Part shown: positions 1 to 8,368 of the stretch, piece by piece
Layout of the letters: each line of letters begins with the position of its first letter
How positions within the stretch are numbered: the stretch's first letter is position 1
Assembly: GCF_001189295.1 (NCBI RefSeq)
Contig: NZ_CP012159.1
Span: 3,856,973-3,920,972 of the forward strand
DNA length: 64,000 nucleotides
Direction: 5' to 3'
Source: Chondromyces crocatus
Lineage (GTDB): Bacteria > Myxococcota_A > Polyangia > Polyangiales > Polyangiaceae
Notes under the pieces: generated by a model
Database searches by the model: none
What the model was told of the DNA's origin: nothing
What the model saw: the letters and a program-made list of their open reading frames with translations, nothing else
Position numbers and translations under genes: made by a program

Positions 1-1026
1 CAGCTGCGCGGGATCGGCGATCACCGCGGGCAGTCCCTCACCGAGCCGGTAGATCACCCGCGCGTGCTTGCCGACGACGGCCCCGAGCATCTCGTCGAGC
101 CCCCCGATCACCTCGTCGAGCGAGACCGGCCGCGGCACGACCCGCCCTTTGCCAGCGTAGGCCAGCATGTGCTTCACCAGCTCCGAGGCCCGCTTGGTCA
201 CCGAGATCACCGCATCGACGCTCTCCCGCGCTGCGGGTCGCGCGCGCAGATCCAGGCTCAGCACCTCCGCGTGTCCCAGCACCGCGGCGAGCATGTTGTT
301 GAAGTCGTGGGCGATCCCCCCAGCGAAGACCCCGAGGCTCTCCAGCCGCTGCGCCTCGGTGATCTTCACCTCCATCCGCCGACGCTCCTCCTCGGCCTGC
401 CGCACGTCGGTCACGTCCAGCGCGATCACCAGCCCCGCGACCACCGCGCCGCTCTCCCCCCGCACCGCGATGGGCTGGCTCATGAAGAACCGTCCGGCGT
501 ACTCCACCGGGATGGCCTCCTGGGGCTCTTCCTTCAGCGCGGCCAGGAAGATGGGCGCGACCTCCTCGTACTTCTCCGGCGTCAGGGCCTCGCGCAGCGT
601 CCGCCCCTCGAGCTGCTGCTCGGCGCGGCTCACGACCTCGATCGCCTGTCCATCCGCGACGAGGAAGCGAAGATCGTGGTCGAAGAGGAACACGGCGCCC
701 CCCGGGAAATGCCGCACCAGCGTCCGGAGCCGTGCCTCGTTCGCCCGGAGCACGCTCTCTGCGTGCGCGCGCTCGACCACCTCGCGCCGGAGCGCCTCAT
801 TGGCCTCCCGGAGGGCCCACGCCTGATCCCGCGCCTTCAACCAGAGCACCACACCAATCAGCGCCAGCGCGATCAGCAGCCCGGCGAACACCAGGTCGGT
901 GAGCACGGAGCCGCGCTCCACCGTGGCCAGGTACGCCACGGAGCCCAGAAAGATCAGCGTCACCGCTCCGACGACGAGAAGAGCCAGGGAGAGTCGGAGC
1001 CGGCGCATCGAGGACATCGAGACCAT
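1..1026 (-). CDS. PAS-domain sensor histidine kinase, 3' end beyond the window
   Basis: The minus strand encodes a membrane-anchored histidine kinase cut by the left window edge. From the N-terminus I read a hydrophobic segment (LALLVVGAVTLIFLGSVAYL), a second one (FAGLLIALALIGVVLWL), a coiled linker, a PAS domain, and a dimerisation/phosphoacceptor helix with the H-box GGIAHDFNNML. The readable part ends before the N-box, so the ATPase domain and any receiver lie outside. Its sequence and domain order closely match the next gene (1181-2953), so the two are probably tandem paralogues. Three in-frame ATGs (1026, 1017, 1008) lie together and none has a convincing ribosome site; I chose the most upstream. 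Signal and partner are unknown. Confidence 0.85.
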   Translation of the reverse strand, partial: MVSMSSMRRLRLSLALLVVGAVTLIFLGSVAYLATVERGSVLTDLVFAGLLIALALIGVVLWLKARDQAWALREANEALRREVVERAHAESVLRANEARLRTLVRHFPGGAVFLFDHDLRFLVADGQAIEVVSRAEQQLEGRTLREALTPEKYEEVAPIFLAALKEEPQEAIPVEYAGRFFMSQPIAVRGESGAVVAGLVIALDVTDVRQAEEERRRMEVKITEAQRLESLGVFAGGIAHDFNNMLAAVLGHAEVLSLDLRARPAARESVDAVISVTKRASELVKHMLAYAGKGRVVPRPVSLDEVIGGLDEMLGAVVGKHARVIYRLGEGLPAVIADPAQL

Positions 1027-1180
1027 CCAGCGCCATCAGCACGAAGGCCCGAGGCCGATCGCGACCTGGAGTGCTGTTCGAGGCGGATGGTTCATCTCCG
1101 GAACTCCAGGCATGTGTGCGGAAACCTCATGTCGATAATCGCAGCCCACTCGGATCGATGAACACCTGCCTGCGCATGAT

Positions 1181-2953
1181 TCACGGTTCCAGGGCCGTGC
1201 GGACCACGGTGCGAAGCTCGTCGAGCGAGAACGGTTTGTGAAGAAACGCCGTGTGACCCAGCTCCCCGTACCTCGCCGTCACGTCTTCCTCGCAGTAGCC
1301 GCTCATCAGGATGACGGGAACATCCGGCTTCACCTTCAGCAGCTCGCGTACCACATGATCCCCTGGCATGTCCGGCATGGTCAGATCGACCATGGCCAGG
1401 GCGGTGTCCTGCCGATCCTCCTGCAGCATCGCCAGCCCCTCCTCCCCGCCCTCGGCCATGCGCACCACGAAGCCGATGCGCTCCAGCGTCCGCTGAAGCG
1501 TCACCCGCACCACCTCCTCGTCGTCGATCACCAGCACCGTCCGCTGCCTGGCGGCGATCGCCGCGGAGGGCGGGGGTAGCTCCTCGTCGGGCCTCAGCTC
1601 GCTCGCGGGCAACCAGACCCGGAAGGTCGTCCCCTGTTTCGGCTCGCTCTCGACCAGCAGCAGCCCCTGGTGCGACTGCACGATGCCGTGGACCGCGGCG
1701 AGCCCCAGCCCTCGACCGACGAACTTGGTGCTGAAGAACGGCTGGAAGATCTTGGTGACGGTCTCTGCGTCCATCCCCGTCCCGCTGTCGCTCACCGTGA
1801 ACTTCACGTAAGGACCCGGCGCGCGTTCGGTCCCTGGCGCCAGGCGTTCGAGGGTCGACGACTCCAGCGACTCCAGTGCGGTGGATACCAGGATCGTGCC
1901 CCCTCTCGCTGTCCTGCTGGCTTCCCCCTCTCTGGCGTCATCGCCCTCCTTGGCGTCGTGCCCATCCTCCCCGCTCGTGTGCGCCTCGATCGCCTCGGAG
2001 GCGTTCACGATCAGGTTCATCACGATCTGCCTTAACTGAGCGGCATCGGCGACCACCGCCGGCAGCGTATCGGCCAGCTCGTACTGGACGCGCGCGTGCT
2101 TGGCCACGGAGGCGCGCAGCAGCTCGCCGAGATCGCGGATCAGCGCGTTGAAATCGAGCGGTCGCAGCGAGATCCGCCCTTTCCCTGCATAAGCCAGCAT
2201 CTGCTTGACCAGATCCGACGCCCGCTTCGTCACCGTGACGATGGCATCCACGTTCTCCTGCTCGGTCGCGTGGGCTGGCAGGTCCTGCCGCAGCAGCTCC
2301 GCGTGCCCCAGGATGGCCGTCAGCATGTTGTTGAAGTCGTGCGCGATGCCCCCAGCCAGCACCCCCAGGCTCTCCAGCCGCTGCGCCTCCTCGAGCTTCT
2401 CCTGGATCCGACGCCGCTCCTCCTCGACCCGCCGCACCTCGGTGACGTCGAGCGAGATCATCATCGCCGCGATGATCTCGTCTCCGTCCCCGCGCACCGG
2501 CACCGGATAGTCGACGTACAGCCGGTCACCGTACCGGATCTCGATCTTCTCTGGCGCCGTCCCCGCCAGGGTCGCCCGGTAGAGTGGCTCGAGGCGCTCG
2601 TACTCCTCGGGCGGCACCGTATCGATCAGCGCCTTGCCTTCCAGCCCTTGCCTGGACAGCCCTGCTGGATGGAGCGCGCGACCGTCGGCCACCAGGTAGC
2701 GAAGATCGCGGTCGACGAGAAAGATCGCCCCGTTCGAGAAGTTGCTCACCAGCGTCCGGAGCCGCGCCTCGCTCGCGCGCAGCACCTCCTCGGCGTGCTG
2801 CCGCTCCTCCACCTCGCGCTTCAGCGCCGCGTTCGCCTCGGCCAGTTCCGCCGCGCGCGCCCGCTCCCGCGCCCTGAGCCAGAGCGCCAGGATCGCCAGC
2901 GCGAGCGCCACCAGCCCGCCCACGAGCGCTCCGAAGTCCAGCTCCCGCTCCAT
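1181..2953 (-). CDS. Hybrid sensor histidine kinase (PAS-HisKA-HATPase-receiver)
   Basis: 590-residue hybrid kinase. Order: one membrane helix (about residues 9-26), PAS domain (about 60-175), H-box GGIAHDFNNM with His205, N-box LIVNASEAI, G-boxes VSDSGTGMD and GRGLGLAAVHG, then a C-terminal receiver (about 471-590) with acidic pair IDDEE, phosphoacceptor Asp523 in MVDLTMPDMPG, and the conserved KPFS. An acidic insert between the N- and G-boxes is unusual. The reading frame stays open upstream to 3373, but the segment before ATG 2953 looks non-coding and overlaps the opposite gene, so I start at the Met before the membrane helix. It follows the similar kinase at 1-1026 on the same strand. Output may be internal phosphorelay; no cognate DNA-binding regulator is adjacent. 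Confidence 0.9.
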   Translation of the reverse strand: MERELDFGALVGGLVALALAILALWLRARERARAAELAEANAALKREVEERQHAEEVLRASEARLRTLVSNFSNGAIFLVDRDLRYLVADGRALHPAGLSRQGLEGKALIDTVPPEEYERLEPLYRATLAGTAPEKIEIRYGDRLYVDYPVPVRGDGDEIIAAMMISLDVTEVRRVEEERRRIQEKLEEAQRLESLGVLAGGIAHDFNNMLTAILGHAELLRQDLPAHATEQENVDAIVTVTKRASDLVKQMLAYAGKGRISLRPLDFNALIRDLGELLRASVAKHARVQYELADTLPAVVADAAQLRQIVMNLIVNASEAIEAHTSGEDGHDAKEGDDAREGEASRTARGGTILVSTALESLESSTLERLAPGTERAPGPYVKFTVSDSGTGMDAETVTKIFQPFFSTKFVGRGLGLAAVHGIVQSHQGLLLVESEPKQGTTFRVWLPASELRPDEELPPPSAAIAARQRTVLVIDDEEVVRVTLQRTLERIGFVVRMAEGGEEGLAMLQEDRQDTALAMVDLTMPDMPGDHVVRELLKVKPDVPVILMSGYCEEDVTARYGELGHTAFLHKPFSLDELRTVVRTALEP

Positions 2954-3152
2954 CAGGGCAGGGGTGCTTCCGAGCGGCGTGAGTGGGAGCAGGTTTGCTC
3001 TCAAGGACCTCCGGGGGGGTTGCGGAGAAAAGGTGAGCATCACCACGCCTCTCGAAGCGTTTACTACCTCATCGTCCAGATCAAGACCTTTGGTCCACCA
3101 CCGAGCCGTCCCCATCGAGCCCCGGGGAACCGCGTGGTACCGTGCGCGCTCC

Positions 3153-4214
3153 GTGCACACCGAGCGCTCAGAGCTACAGGCCCAGACCGTGGATGTCGGC
3201 CCTCCACCAAGCTTCGACGAGCAGGCCCTTGGTGACTGGATCCTGGACGCCCTGAAGAGCGAGTTCCCGATCGTCTCGGGATCCCATGCGCTGCGCCTGG
3301 CCCCTTTGTCGGACGAGAGCCGGGAGGCATGGGGAGGGCAGACCGGCCCTCTGGTCTTCACCCGGCATCTCATCTACGCCCATCTCCACTTCGAGAAGCC
3401 CGATCACCGGGGAGGCTCCTTCAGCACCCCCTTCGTCGCTTTCCTGTGCGAGCGCTCCGAGCGCTCCGAGCGCTCCGAGCGCTTCCGTGAGCGCATGTCC
3501 TTGCTCGTCGAGGCCTTTGCCCGCGTGGCCCGGAGGCTCATGCAGGACGCCCAGGACACCTCTTTCGACGATCGCCCCCCCCTTACCCCCTCCCATTTCC
3601 TGGCGGCGCTTCGGGCGCTCTGGTCCAAGCCCAGGACCCGACACGACGAGCCACGCCTCTCCCCGACCAAGACGCGCACCCTCGCCGAATGCGAGGCGAC
3701 GATGCTCGGCGCTCGGACACTGGAGAAGATCCTCGTCATCCCCGCCGCCATTCGAGAGAACGCCGTCGCGGCGCTCGACACCTGGCTCGCCGCGCACACA
3801 CCCCTCGTGGAGACCCCCACTTTCCAGCTCGTCCACGTCCCGGACCCGAGCTGGTCCCCCACCTCGCGACCCTCGCCCCAGGGGGTCGAGACCTCGCGGG
3901 CCGGGCTGCACGTGACCTTGCGCACCATTCTCTGGTCCCTGGAGAACGGCACGCCAATGATCACCGACGTCAGAGAGCAGCAGGTGCTCCTCGTCCTCCC
4001 CTCGATGGCCGGCGACATCGAGCGCGTGATCGCATTCCTCGACGGTCTGGTCGCCACCATGCCGCGCGCCGTCGAGCAATGGGAACGATCCGGAAAGCTC
4101 TGCAGCATGCTCCCCCTCGACGTCATGGCGCTTTCGGTGCTGGATCTGAAGAAGCCCCAGACGTCGCAGGACTTCGCTGCCGCCCTCGCAAAACACTGGA
4201 AGCTCCCCCGATAG
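3153..4214 (+). CDS. Protein of unknown function
   Basis: A 353-residue protein I cannot assign. Amphipathic helices and GC-rich third positions support coding, for example DVREQQVLLVLPSMAGDIER and QDFAAALAKHW near the C-terminus. No signal peptide or membrane helix is visible. A short in-frame tandem repeat (GAGCGCTCC units near 3450-3480) encodes repeated Glu-Arg-Ser. The frame is open much further upstream but there runs antisense to the histidine kinase, so the start must be near 3150. GTG 3153 and GTG 3189 are both possible and neither has a good ribosome site. It is divergent from the kinase at 1181-2953. Long minus-strand ORFs over the same bases look like shadows of its codon bias. 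Confidence 0.65.
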   Translation: MHTERSELQAQTVDVGPPPSFDEQALGDWILDALKSEFPIVSGSHALRLAPLSDESREAWGGQTGPLVFTRHLIYAHLHFEKPDHRGGSFSTPFVAFLCERSERSERSERFRERMSLLVEAFARVARRLMQDAQDTSFDDRPPLTPSHFLAALRALWSKPRTRHDEPRLSPTKTRTLAECEATMLGARTLEKILVIPAAIRENAVAALDTWLAAHTPLVETPTFQLVHVPDPSWSPTSRPSPQGVETSRAGLHVTLRTILWSLENGTPMITDVREQQVLLVLPSMAGDIERVIAFLDGLVATMPRAVEQWERSGKLCSMLPLDVMALSVLDLKKPQTSQDFAAALAKHWKLPR

Positions 4215-4647
4215 CGTCGTCCGCTTCGGGTCGTCACCCGCGCGACACCCTCCACGGATCCAGTGCCCATCCCATTTGCCCATGGCGACCCCATCACTGC
4301 GGCCGCGCATTTCATCGATCAATGAGCAACGTCCTCGAGGGGATAACGCGCGCGTTACACGAAGAGGCAACTGAACTCGCAGGCACACGGCGAAGCTCCT
4401 CTCGTCGCGCCTCGGGACTGCATGGCGCGCTGCTTTCATCCGGAAGGCCGCGCATGAGGGGTTCTGGGTGATCGAGATCCAGTTTCCGTCTCGTGCAGGC
4501 GACGCACTGCACCAGCGGGTCCACGCCGCTGCTCCAGCATTGAGCGATCCGAAATGCAGATTGAAATCGACGCCGCGACGCCCAGGGGACGATGACGGCC
4601 AGGGTGTCATGCTGCCAGACGAGCGCCGTGCCGAAGCCGTGCCTCAG

Positions 4648-4718
4648 CGCAGAAGCGAGGAGCAGCTCGGGCGCAGAAGCGAGCAGCAGCTCGGGCGCGG
4701 AAGCGAGCCACGTTTGGG
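4648..4718. repeat. 24-bp direct repeats
   Basis: Two nearly identical 24-bp units (4648-4671 and 4672-4695), each containing AGAAGCGAG and CAGCTCGGG, followed by a degenerate third unit. A related GGCGAGCCACGTTT motif occurs twice just downstream (about 4700-4740). Short non-coding minisatellite. Confidence 0.7.
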
Positions 4719-4934
4719 CGTGGTGGCGAGCCACGTTTCGGGGTGCAGACGACCGGTAAGACTCAGCGCTCCGAGAGCCGTTTCCATGGATGTTTGCACG
4801 AGGAACGGTGAGGCGATTTGCCCACTTGATTCTGAGGATGACTCCATGCTTCAGATGTTCTCGACATGGCGGCATCCAGCCCGATGCGGAGGGATCGCTG
4901 CGCGTACTGCTGATGGCATTTCGGGTATGCCGAG

Positions 4935-4949
4935 TGGCACATGTGGTGC
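4935..4949 (+). promoter_or_regulatory. Candidate sigma54 (-24/-12) promoter
   Basis: TGGCAC, five bases, then GTGC gives GG-N10-GC spacing, with 49 bp to the ATG at 4999. The -24 box matches consensus exactly; the -12 box differs by one base (GTGC for TTGC). Position and target agree with the elements upstream of two paralogues on the right of the window. Confidence 0.45.
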
Positions 4950-4998
4950 GGTCTCGGCGAGTGTCAGCGCCGGTCCTTCAAAATCCCCAGGAGGCAGG

Positions 4999-5478
4999 AT
5001 GAGTTCGTCAGTTATCGAGCTTCCTCGATCTTCGCCTCCAGTGTCCCCGGTGGTCGGAGAAGTCGTGCAATCGAGCGAGCAGGTCACACAGCGCATTGCC
5101 GTCGGACGACACACCCTATGGCGCGAGCCCTCGGACGTCGTCCGAGCGGTCGTCGTCGGTGACGTCTCCGCCGAGGAAATGCAGCAGATCCTGGAGATGT
5201 ACCAGAGCGCCGCCGCCGACCACGGCTATGTGCTGGTCATGGCCGACGCCTCGCTGCTCGGCACCGTCTCGGCGAGCGCGCGCAAGGTCATCACCCAGCG
5301 CACCGGCCTCCCCATGCGCGGCACGGTCCTTTTTGGTGCAACATTCCAGGCCCGCGTCGTCGCCCGGCTGGTCGTGGCGGTGTTCGGCCTCTTCTCGGGA
5401 GGCTACCCGCTCGCCTTCTTCCCTACCGAGGAAGAAGCCCGGCGCTGGATCGACGAGCGCCGCGCCGAGCTTCGCTGA
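4999..5478 (+). CDS. STAS/SpoIIAA-like single-domain protein
   Basis: 159-residue soluble protein made of a variable N-terminal tail (about 35 residues) and one alpha/beta domain of the STAS/SpoIIAA-like type (GRHTLWREPSDVVRAVVVGD, then a helix, YVLVMADASLLG, ARKVITQRTGLPMRG, TVLFGATFQARVVARLV, and a final YPLAFFPTEEEARRWI). Two paralogues lie at 55812-56285 and 56565-57041 and share the GA-SFQAR and PLAFF-type motifs. Family members are small regulatory or scaffold proteins; a specific partner is not known. The start is set by an AGGAGG box at 4989-4994, four bases from ATG; the frame is open further upstream but without coding character. A sigma54-like promoter sits 49 bp upstream. Confidence 0.8.
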   Translation: MSSSVIELPRSSPPVSPVVGEVVQSSEQVTQRIAVGRHTLWREPSDVVRAVVVGDVSAEEMQQILEMYQSAAADHGYVLVMADASLLGTVSASARKVITQRTGLPMRGTVLFGATFQARVVARLVVAVFGLFSGGYPLAFFPTEEEARRWIDERRAELR

Positions 5479-5640
5479 AGCTCCTCTCGCGCAGGCGGCG
5501 GGGGCGCGTGCCCTTGCCGTGGGAAGGAGGGGCAGCGCGTCGGGGACGCTCTCTCACCATCGCGGCCTGCACCGCGCTTTTTCGACTGACCCTGGTTCGA
5601 TTTCCAAATCCTCGCGGGCACGGCGACACAATGGAGCTGT

Positions 5641-6966
5641 GTGAAGATCCCTCGTCCCGCTGGCCCGAGCCGTCGAGCGACCCGACCTGGACAGGTCCAC
5701 GACGTGGACCCCGAAGCCCCCATCGCCCCCGTCGAAGGCCTCTGCCCACAGCCCATCCGGTCCTCCGGGACCACGCCCGGCGGAGACGGCGCCCTGGCGC
5801 CAGCGGCCGACGAGGGCAGCGGAGCGACGCTCGCGTTCACGCAGGAAGTGCGCTCGTTCGTGGTCGCCTACCTGTCCCACCTCGGTGTCATGGCCAGGGA
5901 CGTCGAGGATGTCGCCCACAACGTGCTGATGGTGGCGTGGCGTAGGCGTGCCGATTTCGATCCCGACAAAGGCAGCGCCCACGCATGGCTCGCCGGCATT
6001 GCCCACAGCATTGCACGCAACTATCACCGCCACCTCGTCCCTCGCCGGAACCGAGAGCACGCGAGACCGCTCGACGATGCCACCATCCTGGCCATGGAGA
6101 GTCACGGCCCCCACCCGGAAGAGCACGCCATTGCGACGAGCCGGGCCGCGTTTCTCGGCGCGTGCCTGGAGGCCATCCCGCCCGTGCAGCGGCGCATCAT
6201 CGAGGCCCGTGATCTCCAGGGCCAGACCTACGGCCAGATCGCCGCCGAGCTGCACATGCCGGACGGCACCGTGCGCGACAACCACCGACGCGCCTGGGCG
6301 AGGCTGCGTCAGGCCTGCGCGCGGTGGCAGGCCCTGCAGCGGCGTCGTGGCCTGTCCTCGACCCCCCTGGTCCTCGCGCCGTTCCTGATGCTCCGTGACG
6401 CCTGGGCGGCCCGTCGCTCGTGGCTATCGAAGGTCGTATCCCTCGCCGCCGTGGGCGCGGCGGGGCTCGGGTGGTCCCCCACCGATCTCACCCAGCGTGC
6501 TCCTGGAGCCCCATGGCCGGCTGACGCCCTCACGATGCACCCCGCCTCCCAGCCCACCGAAGCGCTCGGCGCCTCCCTGGTCGAGCGCCCCGTGACCCCC
6601 TCCGAGCCCGACCCCCCCACCGTTGCTCCCACGCCACCCTCGCTCCCGCCACCCTCGCTTCCGCCACCCTCGCTCCCCTCCAGCCCCTCCGCGCCGCCGC
6701 GCTCGCCCGAGACCTGGCCTCACCGCCAGGAGCCCCTCGAGACCGCCGCAGCACGCCCCCGGGAGGCCCGCTCCTCACCCCCTGAGCTTCCCTCCCTCTC
6801 GACCGAGCGAAAGCTGATGCAGGAAGCACGCGCCGCGCTCCTCGCGGGGAACCGGGCCGTCGCGCGACGCCTCCTCGAACGACATGCCCGTCGCTTCCCC
6901 GAGGGCCATCACGCCGGGGAGCGCCGCACGCTCCTGCGGACCCTGAGCGAGCCGAGCGCTTCCTGA
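5641..6966 (+). CDS. ECF-type sigma factor with membrane anchor and C-terminal extension
   Basis: 441 residues, more than twice a usual ECF sigma factor. Residues about 65-130 carry sigma region 2 (VEDVAHNVLMVAWRR, AHAWLAGIAHSIARNYHR) and about 175-225 region 4 (LEAIPPVQRRIIEARDLQG, TYGQIAAELHMPDGTVRDN). After that come a hydrophobic stretch (about 261-278, LSKVVSLAAVGAAGLGW), a Pro/Ser-rich linker with three 15-bp repeats (6634-6678), and a helical C-terminal piece (ARAALLAGNRAVARRLLERH) like a TPR half-repeat. The protein probably has its own membrane tether, standing in for a separate anti-sigma factor; this is inference. GTG 5641 is preceded by GGAG. It converges on the PEGA protein, with only five bases between the stop codons. 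Confidence 0.8.
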   Translation: MKIPRPAGPSRRATRPGQVHDVDPEAPIAPVEGLCPQPIRSSGTTPGGDGALAPAADEGSGATLAFTQEVRSFVVAYLSHLGVMARDVEDVAHNVLMVAWRRRADFDPDKGSAHAWLAGIAHSIARNYHRHLVPRRNREHARPLDDATILAMESHGPHPEEHAIATSRAAFLGACLEAIPPVQRRIIEARDLQGQTYGQIAAELHMPDGTVRDNHRRAWARLRQACARWQALQRRRGLSSTPLVLAPFLMLRDAWAARRSWLSKVVSLAAVGAAGLGWSPTDLTQRAPGAPWPADALTMHPASQPTEALGASLVERPVTPSEPDPPTVAPTPPSLPPPSLPPPSLPSSPSAPPRSPETWPHRQEPLETAAARPREARSSPPELPSLSTERKLMQEARAALLAGNRAVARRLLERHARRFPEGHHAGERRTLLRTLSEPSAS

Positions 6967-6971
6967 GCATG

Positions 6972-8093
6972 TCACCACCGACCCATCGCGGCTGCCCCCG
7001 CCTGCGTGGGCGACACCGCGGGCAGAACCTGGACGGCCTGCCGCGATGCCCGACCGCCCCATGGCGTCCACCAGGTCGACGCGAGGGCGGCGGCGCCGAG
7101 CGTCCCCGCAGCGACGAAACCGATCATCGCCCCACCTGCCAGCCGATCGCGCGCCTCCGCGAGCTGGCTCAGCGCTTTGCACGCCTCGCTCGGCTCGCGC
7201 CCGGAGCAACCATGCAGCCCCAGGGCGCTGGAGCGCTCCACCAGCGTCCCCTGGAGCGACGCCGCCCCGAAGGCCAGGCCAGCACCGAGCGCCAGGCTCA
7301 CGCCCGCCGCCGAATAGCCAACGATTCGTGCCACCGCCGCCGTCGCCCCGGTCGCCTCCTGCTCGGGCGGGCATGTCGCGCCGACCCTGGGGAGAGAGGG
7401 CGTGGCGGTCGCTTCGGGCGGCAGCGGGCGCAGCGCGAGGCCGAGATCCAGCGTCGCGCCAGCGCGCGCGGTGACCGTGGCGAGGGCATCGCGATGACCT
7501 GGCAAGCTTGCGCGCAGTGCATGGCGACCCGGATCGAGAAAGACGAGGTACGTCGGCCGAGGCGCACCGAGCGACCGACCATCCACGAACACCTCCGCCG
7601 TGATCGGGCTGCTGCTGATCGCCACGGTCGCCACCTCGCGCTCGGCGCGCACCTGCGCCAGCTCGAAGCGCCGCCGCTCCACCGGCGTGAGCTCTCCGGA
7701 TCCTTCGAGGGCCACATGCAGGTGCTCCGCGGCGTCTCGGTATCGCCCCAGCACCACCTCGCAGACGCCCAGCTCCCCAGCGATCTCGCTCCGACGTTCG
7801 GGTGAGGGCACCTGCTTCCACGCCGCCCCGAAGGCCTCGACCGCTTCCGCCCAGCGTCCGGCGTCCCGCGCCTTCGCGCCCCGCTGGAGAAGCACCTCCA
7901 CCGACGCGGACCGCCTCGCTGGAGGGCCCGACGCGGGCGCCCCGGAGGCCGGGGTGGCGACTTGCTGCGGCGGCTCTGCCGCAGCCGCGCTGGCGAGGGC
8001 GAATCCCGTGCATCCCCCCACGAGCATCGCCGTGGCGATCCTCCTCCCGCTCGGCGACACGAACGATGAACCGAATCTGACGGCACGCGACAT
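6972..8093 (-). CDS. TPR/PEGA-domain secreted or membrane protein
   Basis: 373 residues. A signal peptide (hydrophobic ATAMLVGGCTGFALASAAAA, cleavage near residue 41) precedes a TPR-like helical region (RGAKARDAGRWAEAVEAFGA, LGVCEVVLGRYRDAAEHLH). Next is a PEGA-type beta domain (ISSSPITAEVFVDGRSLG, TYLVFLDPGRHALRASLPGH), and two hydrophobic stretches near the C-terminus (ARIVGYSAAGVSLALGAGLA; GAMIGFVAAGTLGAAALAS). Proteins with this layout are frequent in myxobacterial envelopes and often sit beside kinases or sigma factors; the function is unknown. ATG 8093 is chosen because GAGGGAG lies seven bases upstream; the frame extends to 8180 without signal-peptide character. It converges on the sigma factor gene at 5641-6966. 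Confidence 0.8.
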   Translation of the reverse strand: MSRAVRFGSSFVSPSGRRIATAMLVGGCTGFALASAAAAEPPQQVATPASGAPASGPPARRSASVEVLLQRGAKARDAGRWAEAVEAFGAAWKQVPSPERRSEIAGELGVCEVVLGRYRDAAEHLHVALEGSGELTPVERRRFELAQVRAEREVATVAISSSPITAEVFVDGRSLGAPRPTYLVFLDPGRHALRASLPGHRDALATVTARAGATLDLGLALRPLPPEATATPSLPRVGATCPPEQEATGATAAVARIVGYSAAGVSLALGAGLAFGAASLQGTLVERSSALGLHGCSGREPSEACKALSQLAEARDRLAGGAMIGFVAAGTLGAAALASTWWTPWGGRASRQAVQVLPAVSPTQAGAAAMGRW

Positions 8094-8368
8094 GAAATGC
8101 TCCCTCGGACGACTGCTCCCCGACATCCATTGTCGCGGGTGCGGCGTGCTGATTTGTGAATCGACGACAACCGAAGGCAACGTGTGAAAGCACCGTCTGG
8201 CGCATCACGTCTGGCCGGGACGTGCATCACGCGGTTGCGCGCATGGCAATCGCTGACACGGGTCCGTAAGCCAGAACCTCAGGACGGCGCGCACCCCACG
8301 AAGTGGCGCGGCATTGCGGGCGCATTGCAAGGCGTCTACCCTCTGCGCCCCCTGATCCGAGGCTGGAG

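Larger units (their letters stand above)
4215..4998. other. Intergenic region, about 780 bp
   Basis: No convincing gene. It holds a short tandem repeat (4648-4718) and, just before the next gene, a sigma54-like promoter (4935-4949). The remainder is lower in coding bias than the flanking genes. Confidence 0.6.

Noticed and set aside
64..1161. Plus-strand 365-residue ORF
   Set aside because: Antisense of the histidine kinase, rich in His/Arg/Pro as expected for shadows; no domain.
3174..4610. Minus-strand ORFs opposite the unknown gene at 3153-4214
   Set aside because: Gly/Arg-rich shadow composition without hydrophobic periodicity; the plus strand has better codon bias.
5590..5605. tRNA-like GGTTCGATTTCC
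   Set aside because: It resembles a T-loop, but no matching T-stem, acceptor stem or anticodon arm can be drawn around it.
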